Origin: Pseudohalioglobus lutimaris
GTDB lineage: Bacteria; Pseudomonadota; Gammaproteobacteria; Pseudomonadales; Halieaceae
Assembly: GCF_002866825.1 (NCBI RefSeq)
Contig: NZ_PKUS01000012.1
Location: 1-64,000 of the forward strand
Direction of reading: 5' to 3'
Length of the DNA stretch: 64,000 nt
Position 1 is the first letter of the stretch. Each line of letters opens with the position of its first letter. Under the pieces are notes generated by a model, which saw only the letters and a program-made list of their open reading frames with translations, was not told the origin of the DNA and did not search any database. Both the position numbers and the translations under genes were made by a program. Shown here piece after piece: positions 7,631 to 16,598 of the stretch.

Positions 7631-9001
7631 ATGAGTATGCAGCAAATACCCGAGCTACTGTTCCTGGCGCTGGATTACTACCGGTACCCCAGCGACTACG
7701 ATGAGCAACGTTCAGCAGCCCCTTTACCTCCGGGGGTGACCGCGTTGCTGGCGTCGCAGGACGGTTGCCTGAGTGAAGAGCAGATCGCAGAAACCGCCAC
7801 AGCCCTGGCCGTGAGTGAGGCGGACTGCCGTGCGGCGGTGTTGCGTTATATCCAGCTGCTGATGTTCGATTCGCCAAAGGACCATTATCGCGTGCTGGGG
7901 CTGACTCGCCGTGCTGACCAGAAACAGATTGTTCAGCATCACGACTACCTCTCTCGGCTGCTGGCTGCCCAGTGGGACGCTGACGATCCGCACTGGGGGA
8001 CGCGCCACACCCCCAGAGTAGAGCAGGCCTTTGCTGTCCTCAACGACACCGGCCGTCGGGCGGAGTACGACGTAGAACAGGCTGGCGGCGGCATTGTCAT
8101 TATGATGGGTAAAGCTCGCCAGGCGCCCGAACCCGTGCCAGTGAATCCAATACCGCAGCAACTGGAGGCGCTGGCATCATCGGGCGCTATGGACCACAGC
8201 CTGGCGCAGGCAGAAACCGCCGAGGAGAGCTCGGCCCAGGATCAACCGGCAGACCCGGTGCACGCTGGGGCAGCGTCTGACGCAGCAACCTCAACACCGG
8301 TTGCGGCGCATGCCAAACCGCCCGCATCGATTTTCAGCAGTCCGTGGTTGTACGTGGCGATAGTGTTGGTATGCGTGATGGGCGTCGGCGTATATACCTT
8401 CAACCAGGCTTCGCGCGGCCCCGAGATCGCCTTACCAAAATTGCCGGCGCCCGCCGTTGCCGCAGGCGTAAAGCCGCAAGAAAACGCCGACGCGCTGCAG
8501 GCGGCCAATGCACAGACAGAGGCTGATGTAACCGAACAGGACGCGGTTGCAGAAACCGCGCCGGACGCAGAACCCGCACCGGACTCGATTGCCAGTGCTG
8601 CATCCTCGCCGTTACTGCAGGCCGGTGCGTCCACCGTAGAACCGATAACCGACGCCGAGCTGGACAGTCTGCTGCAGCTTTTTGGTGAGCACTATCAGGC
8701 GAAAGATGCAGCAGCCTTTGCAGGCTTGTTCGCGGCCGACGCCTATACCTCCAGGGCAGAGGGCAGGGCAGGCATCGACGACTATTTTGCCAGAATATTC
8801 AGCAACATCCGGGTGTTGAGCGTCGGCTTCAGTGACGTTGTATGGCAAGCCGGGACGTCGCCGCGCGAAGGGTCGGCACGAGTGGCCATTACTGCCTTGC
8901 CCGCACAGCGCGGGCGGGGTGCCACGCTGGAAGCAGAGATAGATTTTGAGGTGGGACGCAATGCAGATGGCGCCCTGGAAATAACCCGCATGACGTTCTG
9001 A
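7631..9001 (+). CDS. Degenerate J-domain membrane protein with C-terminal NTF2/SnoaL-like domain
   Basis: 456 residues. The region at about 80-145 has the look of a J domain (DHYRVLGLTRRADQKQI, then VEQAFAVLNDTGRRAEYDV), but the diagnostic HPD tripeptide that stimulates Hsp70 is replaced by HHD. An acidic Ala/Glu/Pro stretch follows, then one membrane helix (about 235-258), a second Ala/Glu linker, and a C-terminal domain (about 345-456) shaped like NTF2/SnoaL-type folds (HYQAKDAAAFAGLFAADA). The partner and function are unknown. The surroundings are polysaccharide genes. Without HPD it probably does not drive DnaK in the normal way (inference). Confidence 0.65.
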   Translation: MSMQQIPELLFLALDYYRYPSDYDEQRSAAPLPPGVTALLASQDGCLSEEQIAETATALAVSEADCRAAVLRYIQLLMFDSPKDHYRVLGLTRRADQKQIVQHHDYLSRLLAAQWDADDPHWGTRHTPRVEQAFAVLNDTGRRAEYDVEQAGGGIVIMMGKARQAPEPVPVNPIPQQLEALASSGAMDHSLAQAETAEESSAQDQPADPVHAGAASDAATSTPVAAHAKPPASIFSSPWLYVAIVLVCVMGVGVYTFNQASRGPEIALPKLPAPAVAAGVKPQENADALQAANAQTEADVTEQDAVAETAPDAEPAPDSIASAASSPLLQAGASTVEPITDAELDSLLQLFGEHYQAKDAAAFAGLFAADAYTSRAEGRAGIDDYFARIFSNIRVLSVGFSDVVWQAGTSPREGSARVAITALPAQRGRGATLEAEIDFEVGRNADGALEITRMTF

Positions 9002-9106
9002 ACGATGTCCGGGGGCGGCATTGACCGCAACATCAAGGCTATCACCGACAGGCTGATCTTTTCCGGCCTGCTCGGTAAACTTTTTTAACGAACACCAGGT
9101 AAACGT

Positions 9107-10123
9107 ATGTCCTCTACTATTTTGGTTACCGGCGGTGCCGGATACATCGGCAGTCACGCCTGTGTTGCCCTGATCGAAGCCGGCTTCGCAGTAGTGGTGC
9201 TGGATAATTTTTGTAATGCCAGTGCCGAGGCCGTGCGCCGCGTAGAGACAATCACCGACACAAGTATTCCGCTGGTGGAAGGCGATGTGCGCGATGCCGC
9301 CTGCCTGGATGCACTGTTTGCGGAACATGATATAGCGGCGGTGATGCACTTCGCTGGCCTCAAGGCGGTAGGCGAGTCCATGGAAAAGCCGCTTGAGTAC
9401 TACGACAATAACGTCAACGGCACCCTGGTGCTGTTGGCCGCCATGGCGCGCGCAGGCGTCAATCGTATTATTTTTTCTTCATCCGCCACGGTCTACGGCG
9501 ACCCGGATTCGGTACCTATTCGCGAGGACTTTCCCACTTCGGCTACAAACCCCTACGGGCGCTCGAAGCTGATGGTAGAGGAGATACTGGCCGACTGGGA
9601 CGCAGCTCACCCGGACTGGAGTATTGGCCGCCTGCGTTACTTCAACCCCGTCGGTGCGCACGCCAGTGGCCGCATCGGCGAGGACCCGCAGGGCTGGCCC
9701 AATAACCTGATGCCTTTCGTCGCCCAGGTGGCGGTGGGTCGCCGCGAAAAACTGTCCATATTCGGGGGTGACTATCCCACACCCGACGGCACCGGCGTGC
9801 GTGACTACATACACGTGGTGGACCTCGCCGAGGGGCACGTGGCGGCGCTGCGCTTTGTGCTGCAGAACACCGGCCTGCTGACAGTGAACCTGGGTACCGG
9901 TAAGGGCGCATCGGTTCTGGATATGGTGCGCGCTTTCGAGTCAGCCTGCGGCAAAGAGATTCCCTGTCAGATCGTTGAACGCCGTGCCGGTGATATTGCC
10001 GAGTGCTGGGCTGATCCGGCCATGGCCGAGTCCTTGCTGGGCTGGAAGGCAACGCGCTCACTGCAACAGATGTGCGCCGACACCTGGCGCTGGCAGGAAG
10101 CCAACCCCTCGGGTTACGGCTGA
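9107..10123 (+). CDS. galE: UDP-glucose 4-epimerase
   Basis: A 338-residue extended short-chain dehydrogenase converting UDP-glucose and UDP-galactose into each other. It has the NAD-binding GGAGYIGSH at residues 8-16 and the catalytic S-SSATVYG and YGRSK (YxxxK) motifs. The family-typical NPVGAHASGRIGEDPQG and GTGVRDYIHVVDLAEGH stretches are also present. The length equals that of the usual bacterial enzyme. It supplies UDP-sugars for glycan assembly, which fits the neighbouring CpsB-type and WecA-type genes. The start follows AGGTAAACGT and no upstream alternative is needed. Confidence 0.95.
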   Translation: MSSTILVTGGAGYIGSHACVALIEAGFAVVVLDNFCNASAEAVRRVETITDTSIPLVEGDVRDAACLDALFAEHDIAAVMHFAGLKAVGESMEKPLEYYDNNVNGTLVLLAAMARAGVNRIIFSSSATVYGDPDSVPIREDFPTSATNPYGRSKLMVEEILADWDAAHPDWSIGRLRYFNPVGAHASGRIGEDPQGWPNNLMPFVAQVAVGRREKLSIFGGDYPTPDGTGVRDYIHVVDLAEGHVAALRFVLQNTGLLTVNLGTGKGASVLDMVRAFESACGKEIPCQIVERRAGDIAECWADPAMAESLLGWKATRSLQQMCADTWRWQEANPSGYG

Positions 10124-10161
10124 GCCGGTAATGCCAGCGCGCCGCTTATCCGCCCTGCACG

Positions 10162-10971
10162 GTGCCAGTCACCCCGGCGCAGTTCATAGCGCATGCCTTC
10201 GGGAGAGATGATATTTCTTTTGCCCTGACCAAGCTGCTTTCACTTCTGGTTTACCCGCTCAGCTTTTCTCTGCTGCTGGGTGTACTGGCCTTGCTGTGTC
10301 GGCGTTGGCGGCGTATTTCTTCCACCCTGTCGGTGGTGGCGCTGGCCTGGTTGTATGCCTGCTCTACCGCGCTGGTGGCGGATCGATTGATGGCATCCCT
10401 GGAAGATCAGTACCCACCCAAAGCCATGTCCGTGCTGCCTGCTGCGGAAGCGATCGTGGTGCTCGGCGGCGCCACGCGCGGCGATACGCACATGAGCAGT
10501 ATGGCGGACCTCAATGCCCGGGCAGACCGCCTGACCCATGCCGTTGCACTGTACAAGGCGAACAAGGCGCCGCTGGTGTTGTTGTCTGGCGGTGCTCCTG
10601 AAGGTAGTCGCGCAGAGGCGCTGCAGATGGCCGACTTCCTTGAACTGATGGGTGTGCCGCGCACGGCGTTGCTTCTGGAGCAACAAAGTCGCGACACCCG
10701 GCAGAACGCGAGCTACTCCGGTGTTTTGTTGGAGGCCAGGGGAGTGAAACGTATCCTTCTGGTGACATCTGCATTCCATTTGCGCCGGGCGGTGCCGCTG
10801 TTTGAGCGCGAGGGGCTTACGGTAATACCCGCCCCTGCGGACTTCCAGCAGCTGGTCGCCGAGCCCTCAATATTGCGCTGGCTACCCACCGTAGAGGCGC
10901 TTTCGCGATCCACGTACGCCATCAGGGAATATGTGGGCTATTTCTACTATCGCCACAGAAATTGGCTTTAA
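10162..10971 (+). CDS. YdcF/ElyC-like DUF218 membrane protein
   Basis: A 269-residue protein with two N-terminal membrane segments (about 25-75) and a DUF218 domain (about 90-255). The DUF218 domain contains EAIVVLGGATRG, PLVLLSGGAPEG, the acidic-helix ADFLELMGVP, and ILLVTSAFHLRRAVPLFE. In E. coli, ElyC of this family affects envelope biogenesis by influencing use of the lipid carrier undecaprenyl phosphate. A similar role is attractive beside a WecA-type gene but unproven. The start used is GTG at 10162. A ribosome-like GGGAGAG at 10201 has no good in-frame start after it. Confidence 0.78.
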   Translation: MPVTPAQFIAHAFGRDDISFALTKLLSLLVYPLSFSLLLGVLALLCRRWRRISSTLSVVALAWLYACSTALVADRLMASLEDQYPPKAMSVLPAAEAIVVLGGATRGDTHMSSMADLNARADRLTHAVALYKANKAPLVLLSGGAPEGSRAEALQMADFLELMGVPRTALLLEQQSRDTRQNASYSGVLLEARGVKRILLVTSAFHLRRAVPLFEREGLTVIPAPADFQQLVAEPSILRWLPTVEALSRSTYAIREYVGYFYYRHRNWL

Positions 10972-11081
10972 GTGCTGATTTTTATGTGAACTGGCTCAAG
11001 TATCCGGCAACCTGAAAGCGGTCACGGCCTGCGGCATTCTATACTGGCCACGATTTACAGACGGGTTACCGTGGGAGTCCA

Positions 11082-12992
11082 ATGCCCCCGAACAACATTA
11101 CAGCAAGCAGTTCTGCAGTGCCTTGCCGGACCTGGCCAGCCTCCTTGTGGCTTGCCGGCTACAGCAAGGTACTCCTGCGTCCGCTGTTGTTGTTTTTTGT
11201 AGCCGCTTGTCTGCTCGTGGCGGGCCAGCAGGCCCATGCCCATCCCGATGCCGATGCCGATGCCGACGCCGATGTGCCCCGGGTGAGCGCCGCGAACCTG
11301 GCTGAGGGCCTGTCTTTGCGCGGGCAGTGGCGTTTTCAACCCGGGGACGATCTGAGCTGGGCCAACCCGGCGCTGGATGACAGCCAGTGGCAGACACTGG
11401 GTGTGCCCCAGCGTTGGCCCACGGGTGGCTATCCTGAACAGGGGCAGATGGGCTGGTACCGCCTCAGTCTTATTGTCGACCCTGAATTGCGCGGCACGCG
11501 ATTACTGGATCAACTGGCGGTGAGAATGGGCAAAGTGCTCAGCGCCTATGAGCTCTATGCAGGCGGCGAATTGATCGGCAGTGTTGGCCGCCTGCCACCG
11601 CTCAACGAGACCGATTACGACCGCGAGCGTGTGCTGAGTATTTCCGAGTCCGCCGTGGACGCCGATGGACGTCTGGTGTTGGCGCTTCGCGTCTGGGGCG
11701 GAGAAGCAGCGCTGGTGGACAGCTGGGGTGCTGGCCCGATCTCCGGCGAGTTCAAGCTGGGTTACTTCCGTGACCTGCTGATTGGCGGTGTGATTGCCGA
11801 ATTGCCAGGACTGATATTCGCCGCCATGACGCTCTTCTTTGGCTGCTACCACTTATACCTCTACGGGCGGAATCGCAACCTGGAAGCGTTTTTCTGGTTT
11901 GGCCTGATGGCCTGTAACGTTGCGGTTTACGGGGTAATGATCACCCAGTGGAAGTACATCACGGATCTTTCTTTCCTGAGCATGAAAAAGATTGAGTTCG
12001 GGGCGGTGTACCTGCTACCTGCGGTGGGTATGCAGATGATCTGGTCACTGTTGGGCTTGCCGATAAGCCGTTGGCTGCGCGCCTACCAGGTGAGCTTCGT
12101 CGCTGCCTCGCTACTGGTGGTGCTTATCCCCGGGCATACGGTGCACTACCAGACCTTGAGTATCTGGCAGTTGTGGATCATCCCCATTATGGCCTGGGCA
12201 CCCTGGGTTCTGCTGCGAGAATCGCGCGCCGGCAATGCCGAGGCGCGTACGGTGCTGCTGGGTACGATTATCTTTATTGGCGCTGCAGTGAACGACATGT
12301 TGATCGACATGGTGCATCTGGAGACCGCGCGTATCGCTCCGCTGGGCTTTATCGCCGTCCTTGTGGCTATGGCGGTGTCGCTGGCTAACCGTTTCACTAC
12401 CATGTGCCGCGAGCTGGAAGTGGAGGTTGCCGAACGCACGGCTGAACTGAGCGAGGCCAATGAACAGTTGGCCCGCGTCGCCCGGTTCGATCACCTGACC
12501 GGACTGCTCAACCGGCGTGGCTTCGCCGATGAGGCCGAGAGAGAGATAGGTCGTGCGGCCCGAACAGACCGGCCTTTGTCCGTGTTGCTGGCTGATGTAG
12601 ACAACTTCAAGCTCTTCAACGACCAGCACGGCCATGTTTGCGGCGACAAAGTACTCAAGCGTGCCGCCAGACTGTTGCAGGGCCGCCTGCGGGAAGTAGA
12701 CAAAGTGGCGCGCTGGGGCGGTGAGGAATTCATTCTGTTGCTGCCAGAGACCGACCTCGATGGCGCTGCAGTACTGGGCGAAAGCCTACGCAAGACTATC
12801 GCCGAGAACCTTTTCGAGTTCGGCGAGCAGCGCCTGAGTATCACCATGACTTTTGGCATCGCCTCTTTCCGCAAGGGCGAAACGCTGGAGGCCTGCATCG
12901 CCCGTGCGGACACAGCGCTCTACCACGGTAAGGAAAATGGCCGCAATAAGGTGATGATAGGTAACTACAAAGGCCTCAGTATCGTTAATTAG
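11082..12992 (+). CDS. 7TMR-DISM sensor diguanylate cyclase
   Basis: 636 residues. An N-terminal export/membrane segment (about 28-52) is followed by a periplasmic jelly-roll region (about 72-215, SLRGQWRFQPGDDLSW). Seven membrane helices (about 225-445), a short coiled linker (VAERTAELSEANEQLARVA) and a GGDEF domain (about 470-630) complete it. The active-site loop reads RWGGEEFILLLPE, so catalysis is intact. REVD lies five residues before GGEEF, an RxxD product-inhibition site. It should make cyclic di-GMP in response to a periplasmic ligand. The exact start is uncertain because the first 28 residues are unremarkable. Confidence 0.87.
   Translation: MPPNNITASSSAVPCRTWPASLWLAGYSKVLLRPLLLFFVAACLLVAGQQAHAHPDADADADADVPRVSAANLAEGLSLRGQWRFQPGDDLSWANPALDDSQWQTLGVPQRWPTGGYPEQGQMGWYRLSLIVDPELRGTRLLDQLAVRMGKVLSAYELYAGGELIGSVGRLPPLNETDYDRERVLSISESAVDADGRLVLALRVWGGEAALVDSWGAGPISGEFKLGYFRDLLIGGVIAELPGLIFAAMTLFFGCYHLYLYGRNRNLEAFFWFGLMACNVAVYGVMITQWKYITDLSFLSMKKIEFGAVYLLPAVGMQMIWSLLGLPISRWLRAYQVSFVAASLLVVLIPGHTVHYQTLSIWQLWIIPIMAWAPWVLLRESRAGNAEARTVLLGTIIFIGAAVNDMLIDMVHLETARIAPLGFIAVLVAMAVSLANRFTTMCRELEVEVAERTAELSEANEQLARVARFDHLTGLLNRRGFADEAEREIGRAARTDRPLSVLLADVDNFKLFNDQHGHVCGDKVLKRAARLLQGRLREVDKVARWGGEEFILLLPETDLDGAAVLGESLRKTIAENLFEFGEQRLSITMTFGIASFRKGETLEACIARADTALYHGKENGRNKVMIGNYKGLSIVN
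11247..11276 (+). repeat. Hexanucleotide GATGCC microsatellite
   Basis: Five consecutive six-base units (three GATGCC, then GACGCC and GATGTG) encode alternating Asp-Ala just after the export segment of the diguanylate cyclase. Slippage here would lengthen or shorten the stretch in frame. Confidence 0.7.
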
Positions 12993-13086
12993 TGCGCACC
13001 CGAAAACCCGGCTTGTAGTCACCCGTGTGAGCAGCGGCATTTTTCATCCGGGTGCTCAGCGCCCGGCCCGCGCCTCGCTACCGGCG

Positions 13087-13482
13087 CTAGTTGTGATACC
13101 GCTCCTTGTACTCACTGTAGGTGATACCGGTCCAGCGCCGGAACGCCCGGTAAAAGCTGTTCACCTCCAGGTAACCGAGCTGATCCGCCAGGCACTTGCC
13201 CGGCAGCCACAGGTCGCGCAGTTGTTGCTCGCACCGGTATTGCCGTGCCCGGTCCAGCAGGAACTGATAGTGAGTATGGTCTGCACGCAGGCGCCTGCGC
13301 AGTGTGGTGGTGCTGATCCCCATGCTCTCGGCAACGGACTCGGCACGCAGTCGCGAGAGATCGCCGGAAAGTAGAATCTGCAGTACGCGGTCGGTGGTGC
13401 GGTAGCGGTTTTCGGAAGGGAAACGTGTGGTGCGCGGATAGCTCTGCAGCTGCCCCGCGCTCAGGGGCATAGTCTGTTCCAT
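13087..13482 (-). CDS. Short AraC-family HTH regulator
   Basis: A 131-residue protein consisting essentially of one AraC-type DNA-binding domain: the first helix-turn-helix reads AESMGISTTTLRRRLRAD and the second LADQLGYLEVNSFYRAFRRW with the family signature ending TYSEYKERY. There is no ligand or cupin domain, unlike full-length AraC proteins (about 300 residues). The N-terminal 35 residues are unrecognised. The frame opens at a TTG (13488), but the ATG at 13482 follows AAGGATG. Targets are unknown. It lies between a diguanylate cyclase and the LemA-M48 unit. Confidence 0.8.
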   Translation of the reverse strand: MEQTMPLSAGQLQSYPRTTRFPSENRYRTTDRVLQILLSGDLSRLRAESVAESMGISTTTLRRRLRADHTHYQFLLDRARQYRCEQQLRDLWLPGKCLADQLGYLEVNSFYRAFRRWTGITYSEYKERYHN

Positions 13483-13614
13483 GGCCAAAACATCCTTGTT
13501 GTGGTGTATGGATTTGATAGTGTTGGTCGCGTTCTTGCGACACAGTTTTTAGACTAGCACAGGATTTTGCCGTGCAAAGGCGAGGGGCAAAAATGATTGC
13601 CCGTGGATCAGCGG

Positions 13615-15573
13615 TTAAAGCAACTCGGGGGACGGACAGTCCATCACCGCGGCCATGGCGGCGATGATCTCTTTCTCCTCAGGCGTCAGCCTGCCGTCTT
13701 CGCCAGCGGCCAGCGCCATGGCCTTGAGCACGCGGGGTTTCAGCAGGGGATAGCAGTCAGCCAGTTCATGCACTGCCTTGCTGAAGGCTGCCACGCTGCA
13801 CTGCTCACGCGGCAGCAACGGCAGGCCCGAAAGTGCCAGCTCTTCCATGCCCAGTTGGTAGACTGTCTCTGTGTGGCCACCGCCCTCATGGGCCAGTACC
13901 GACAGTGCCACCTGCAGCTCAGACGCTACTTTTTGCAGGCGCCGGTAGCGCGCGCTACTGGGTTTGACCTGAATGAATTCCGGGTCCAGGTAGTGACGCA
14001 CCAGCTGGTACAGGCACCACTCGTGTAATTCGATACGCGCATCCGCCTGTATCAGTCGCAGCAGCGTGTGTTTCAGGCTGCGGTACTGTTTGAAGGAAAC
14101 ACTGCGCAGCGCCGGCAGGCACAGCTCCAGTAACGGCAGTTGCCGCGGTGCGCCCAGTTCCGCCACGGCCGGATAGAGGGTGTGGGTCAGCGCTGCCAGG
14201 CCGCGGGCTTCGCTGCCCTCCAGCACCGCCATCTGGCGCTGGTGGATATCTTCCTGTGGGCTCATCAACAGCGCACAGACCAGGGCATGTGCGCCCAGGG
14301 GCTCGTGGCTGTGGCGCACCAGGGCCACGGGGATGCCCTCCTGATCGGCGGTCTGCGCCTCATAGTCTGTGGGCTGCAGATCTGCCGCGTCCTCGGCGAA
14401 ATCGGCGTCGTCCTCGGTCATCTGTGGTTGTAAGCGATCAACCGCCGCCAGCGAGGCCATCGCCGCCGCCACGATGGACGCCCGTTCGTGACCCTGGGTG
14501 GCCGACGGGTCCAGTTTCGGGTTGGGGTAGTGCTTTGGCTTGCGCTGTATGTAGCGACCGTCCCACTGCTGGTCCAGGCGTCTGATGCGTTGCTGTAGCG
14601 GTGGGTGGGTGGCAAACGCCTGCCACAGGTGATGCTCAATTTCGCCGAAGAAAATATGCGACATCTCCGCGGCCCGTGCGGCGTGCACCAGCGAGCCGGG
14701 TATATAGCCGCCGATCACCTTGAGCGCATCGGCGATGCCATTGGGGTCGCGGGTGAACTGCACGGCGCTGGCGTCGGCCAGGTACTCCTTCTGCCGGCTT
14801 ATCCCGGCTTTAATGAACCCCGCCGCCAGCCCACCCAGCCAGCCCAGCAACCATAGCGCCAGACCGAGAATAGGCAGTGCCGCGCCCTGTCCTTTGGAGC
14901 TGGACCCGGAGCGTACCCGATGGGTGCTGCGTAAAAGAATGTGGCCTACATCGCCCACAAAGGTAATGCCCTTGAGCATGGCGGCCAGGCGAATGTTCAG
15001 GCGCATGTCGCCGTTGAGGATATGGCTGAACTCGTGGGCGATGACGCCTTGCAATTCGCTGCGTTTGAGGTGGTCGATGGTTCCGCGGGTAACGGCGACT
15101 ACCGCGTCGGCAGGGACAATGCCCGCTGCGAAGGCATTGATACCGCGCTCGTGGTTCATCACGTAGACAGCCGGTACCGGCATGTTCGCCGCCAGCGCCA
15201 TCTCCTCCACCACGTTGAGGCAACGTCGTTCGCCCTTGTCGCGGGTTTGCGGCAGGATGCGCACGCCGCCCATGCTTTCGGCGACCACCTTGCCGCCGGT
15301 GGACAGCTGTATCCAGCGCACCAGTATCACCAGCCCCACCACCGCGGTGACGGCAAGGCCAATACCGCCGAAGCGCTGCCAGCTGAAGTAGGAGAGAAAA
15401 CCCTGCAGGCCGGCGCGGCTGCCGTTGTAGACGTTGTAATCGTTGGCAAAGAAAAGGAACGCGGCCACCGCGGCATTGGTGAGCAGAATCAGTGCCAGCA
15501 CCGCCAGGCTGAATATCACCACCAGGGTGCGGGTGTTGCGGCGGGCGATATCCTGTTGCTGGAAAAAGTCCAT
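13615..15573 (-). CDS. HtpX-like M48 metallopeptidase with extended C-terminus
   Basis: A 652-residue membrane metalloprotease. Two N-terminal hydrophobic helices (about 18-42, 60-85) precede the zinc site VIAHEFSHILNGD near residues 176-190. Further hydrophobic stretches and the third-ligand helix region (KEYLADASAVQFTR) follow. HtpX itself is about 290 residues. Here the second half is a long, mostly helical cytoplasmic extension of unknown role, with FATHPPLQQRIRRL marking the end of the peptidase part. The partner gene upstream encodes LemA. LemA-M48 pairs are common in proteobacteria. The substrate is unknown. Confidence 0.87.
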   Translation of the reverse strand: MDFFQQQDIARRNTRTLVVIFSLAVLALILLTNAAVAAFLFFANDYNVYNGSRAGLQGFLSYFSWQRFGGIGLAVTAVVGLVILVRWIQLSTGGKVVAESMGGVRILPQTRDKGERRCLNVVEEMALAANMPVPAVYVMNHERGINAFAAGIVPADAVVAVTRGTIDHLKRSELQGVIAHEFSHILNGDMRLNIRLAAMLKGITFVGDVGHILLRSTHRVRSGSSSKGQGAALPILGLALWLLGWLGGLAAGFIKAGISRQKEYLADASAVQFTRDPNGIADALKVIGGYIPGSLVHAARAAEMSHIFFGEIEHHLWQAFATHPPLQQRIRRLDQQWDGRYIQRKPKHYPNPKLDPSATQGHERASIVAAAMASLAAVDRLQPQMTEDDADFAEDAADLQPTDYEAQTADQEGIPVALVRHSHEPLGAHALVCALLMSPQEDIHQRQMAVLEGSEARGLAALTHTLYPAVAELGAPRQLPLLELCLPALRSVSFKQYRSLKHTLLRLIQADARIELHEWCLYQLVRHYLDPEFIQVKPSSARYRRLQKVASELQVALSVLAHEGGGHTETVYQLGMEELALSGLPLLPREQCSVAAFSKAVHELADCYPLLKPRVLKAMALAAGEDGRLTPEEKEIIAAMAAVMDCPSPELL

Positions 15574-15778
15574 GAGTTAGCGCTGCAGGAACCGGGGAGT
15601 GAGCCGGCTGAGGCGATGCTTGCAGTCGGCGCTGATTCTGCTGGCGCTGGCGCCGTCATCCCCGCCCGGGCGGTGGTCCGCCACTGCGGTGCGACGGTTC
15701 AGGCTTACATTGCTCCCCGTCATCGATTGCAACTGCCAGCGTACATGTACAACCTCACCGCCTCTTGCCGCGGGTAAG

Positions 15779-16372
15779 CTAGAACGAGACCGTGGGCGCA
15801 GCCTGAATCTCTGCGCTGTCTTCAAACTCCAGCAGTTGCGCGTCTTCCGGGTGGCCGAATGAAGCAGCGAAGAACACCGGCGGGAAGCTCTGGCGGAAGG
15901 TGTTGTAGACCATCACCGCGTCGTTGTAGCCCTGGCGGGCGAAGGCGATGCGGTTCTCGGTGGTGGTCAGCTCCTCGGAAAGCTGTTGCATGTTCTCGCT
16001 GGCTTTCAGGTCCGGGTAGGCTTCCATGGTCACGTTGAGCTTGCCCAGCGCACCCTGCAGGGCGTTTTCCGCGCTGGCCAGTTTGCTGATGTCGGCCCCG
16101 CCGAGATTACCGCCTTCTATGGCCTTGAGCACGGCCGCGGCATCGTTGCGGGCGGTGACCACCGCGTCCAGGGTTTCACGCTCATGGGCCATGTAGCCCT
16201 TGGCGGTTTCCACCAGGTTGGGAATCAGGTCGTAGCGCCGCTTCAGCTGCACCTCGATCTGTGCGAAAGCGTTTTTGAAACGGTTCCGCAGGCTCACCAG
16301 TTTGTTGTAGATGCTGATGACATAAATCACCAGTGCCAGTGCGACCAGCAGGAATATCACGAATCCGGACAT
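15779..16372 (-). CDS. LemA family protein
   Basis: A 197-residue protein with an N-terminal membrane helix (about 3-20) and the LemA helical bundle: YNKLVSLRNRFKNAFAQIEV, then RRYDLIPNLVETAKGYMAHE and the C-terminal RQGYNDAVMVYNT...FP motif. It is anchored in the inner membrane with a predicted periplasmic or cytoplasmic helical bundle. It reads into the M48 peptidase after a spacer of about 205 bases, the usual gene order for this pair. Function is poorly defined in the literature I know. Confidence 0.9.
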   Translation of the reverse strand: MSGFVIFLLVALALVIYVISIYNKLVSLRNRFKNAFAQIEVQLKRRYDLIPNLVETAKGYMAHERETLDAVVTARNDAAAVLKAIEGGNLGGADISKLASAENALQGALGKLNVTMEAYPDLKASENMQQLSEELTTTENRIAFARQGYNDAVMVYNTFRQSFPPVFFAASFGHPEDAQLLEFEDSAEIQAAPTVSF

Positions 16373-16598
16373 GCTGTTTTCCCCTTACAGTTGTGTTTTT
16401 GTGAACCGGTTCAGTTTACAGCTTCCGGAATAGTAGCAAGTGATGGGCGCCGGGTCGCAGAAAAATCGTGGGAAAAAGCGGGTTGAACCCGCTGGCAAGC
16501 AGGCAGGGCACGATTGTGCGGGTATGGAGCGGGGGTAACGGCGGATTCACCCTGGCCCGGGCCCCCGTTATCGAGCTGTCCGGGCGGTCACCTCACTA

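Noticed and set aside
7503-7877. Minus-strand open frame of 124 codons across the start of the J-domain gene
   Set aside because: It overlaps the well-supported gene at 7631, has no ribosome site, and its composition (Arg/Pro/His-rich) is that of an antisense frame.
15577-15723. Possible 48-residue gene between lemA and the M48 peptidase on the minus strand
   Set aside because: It ends just before the peptidase start, but no Shine-Dalgarno is seen, the protein is low-complexity Arg/Ala/Ser-rich, and the spacer is simply GC-rich. Not enough support.
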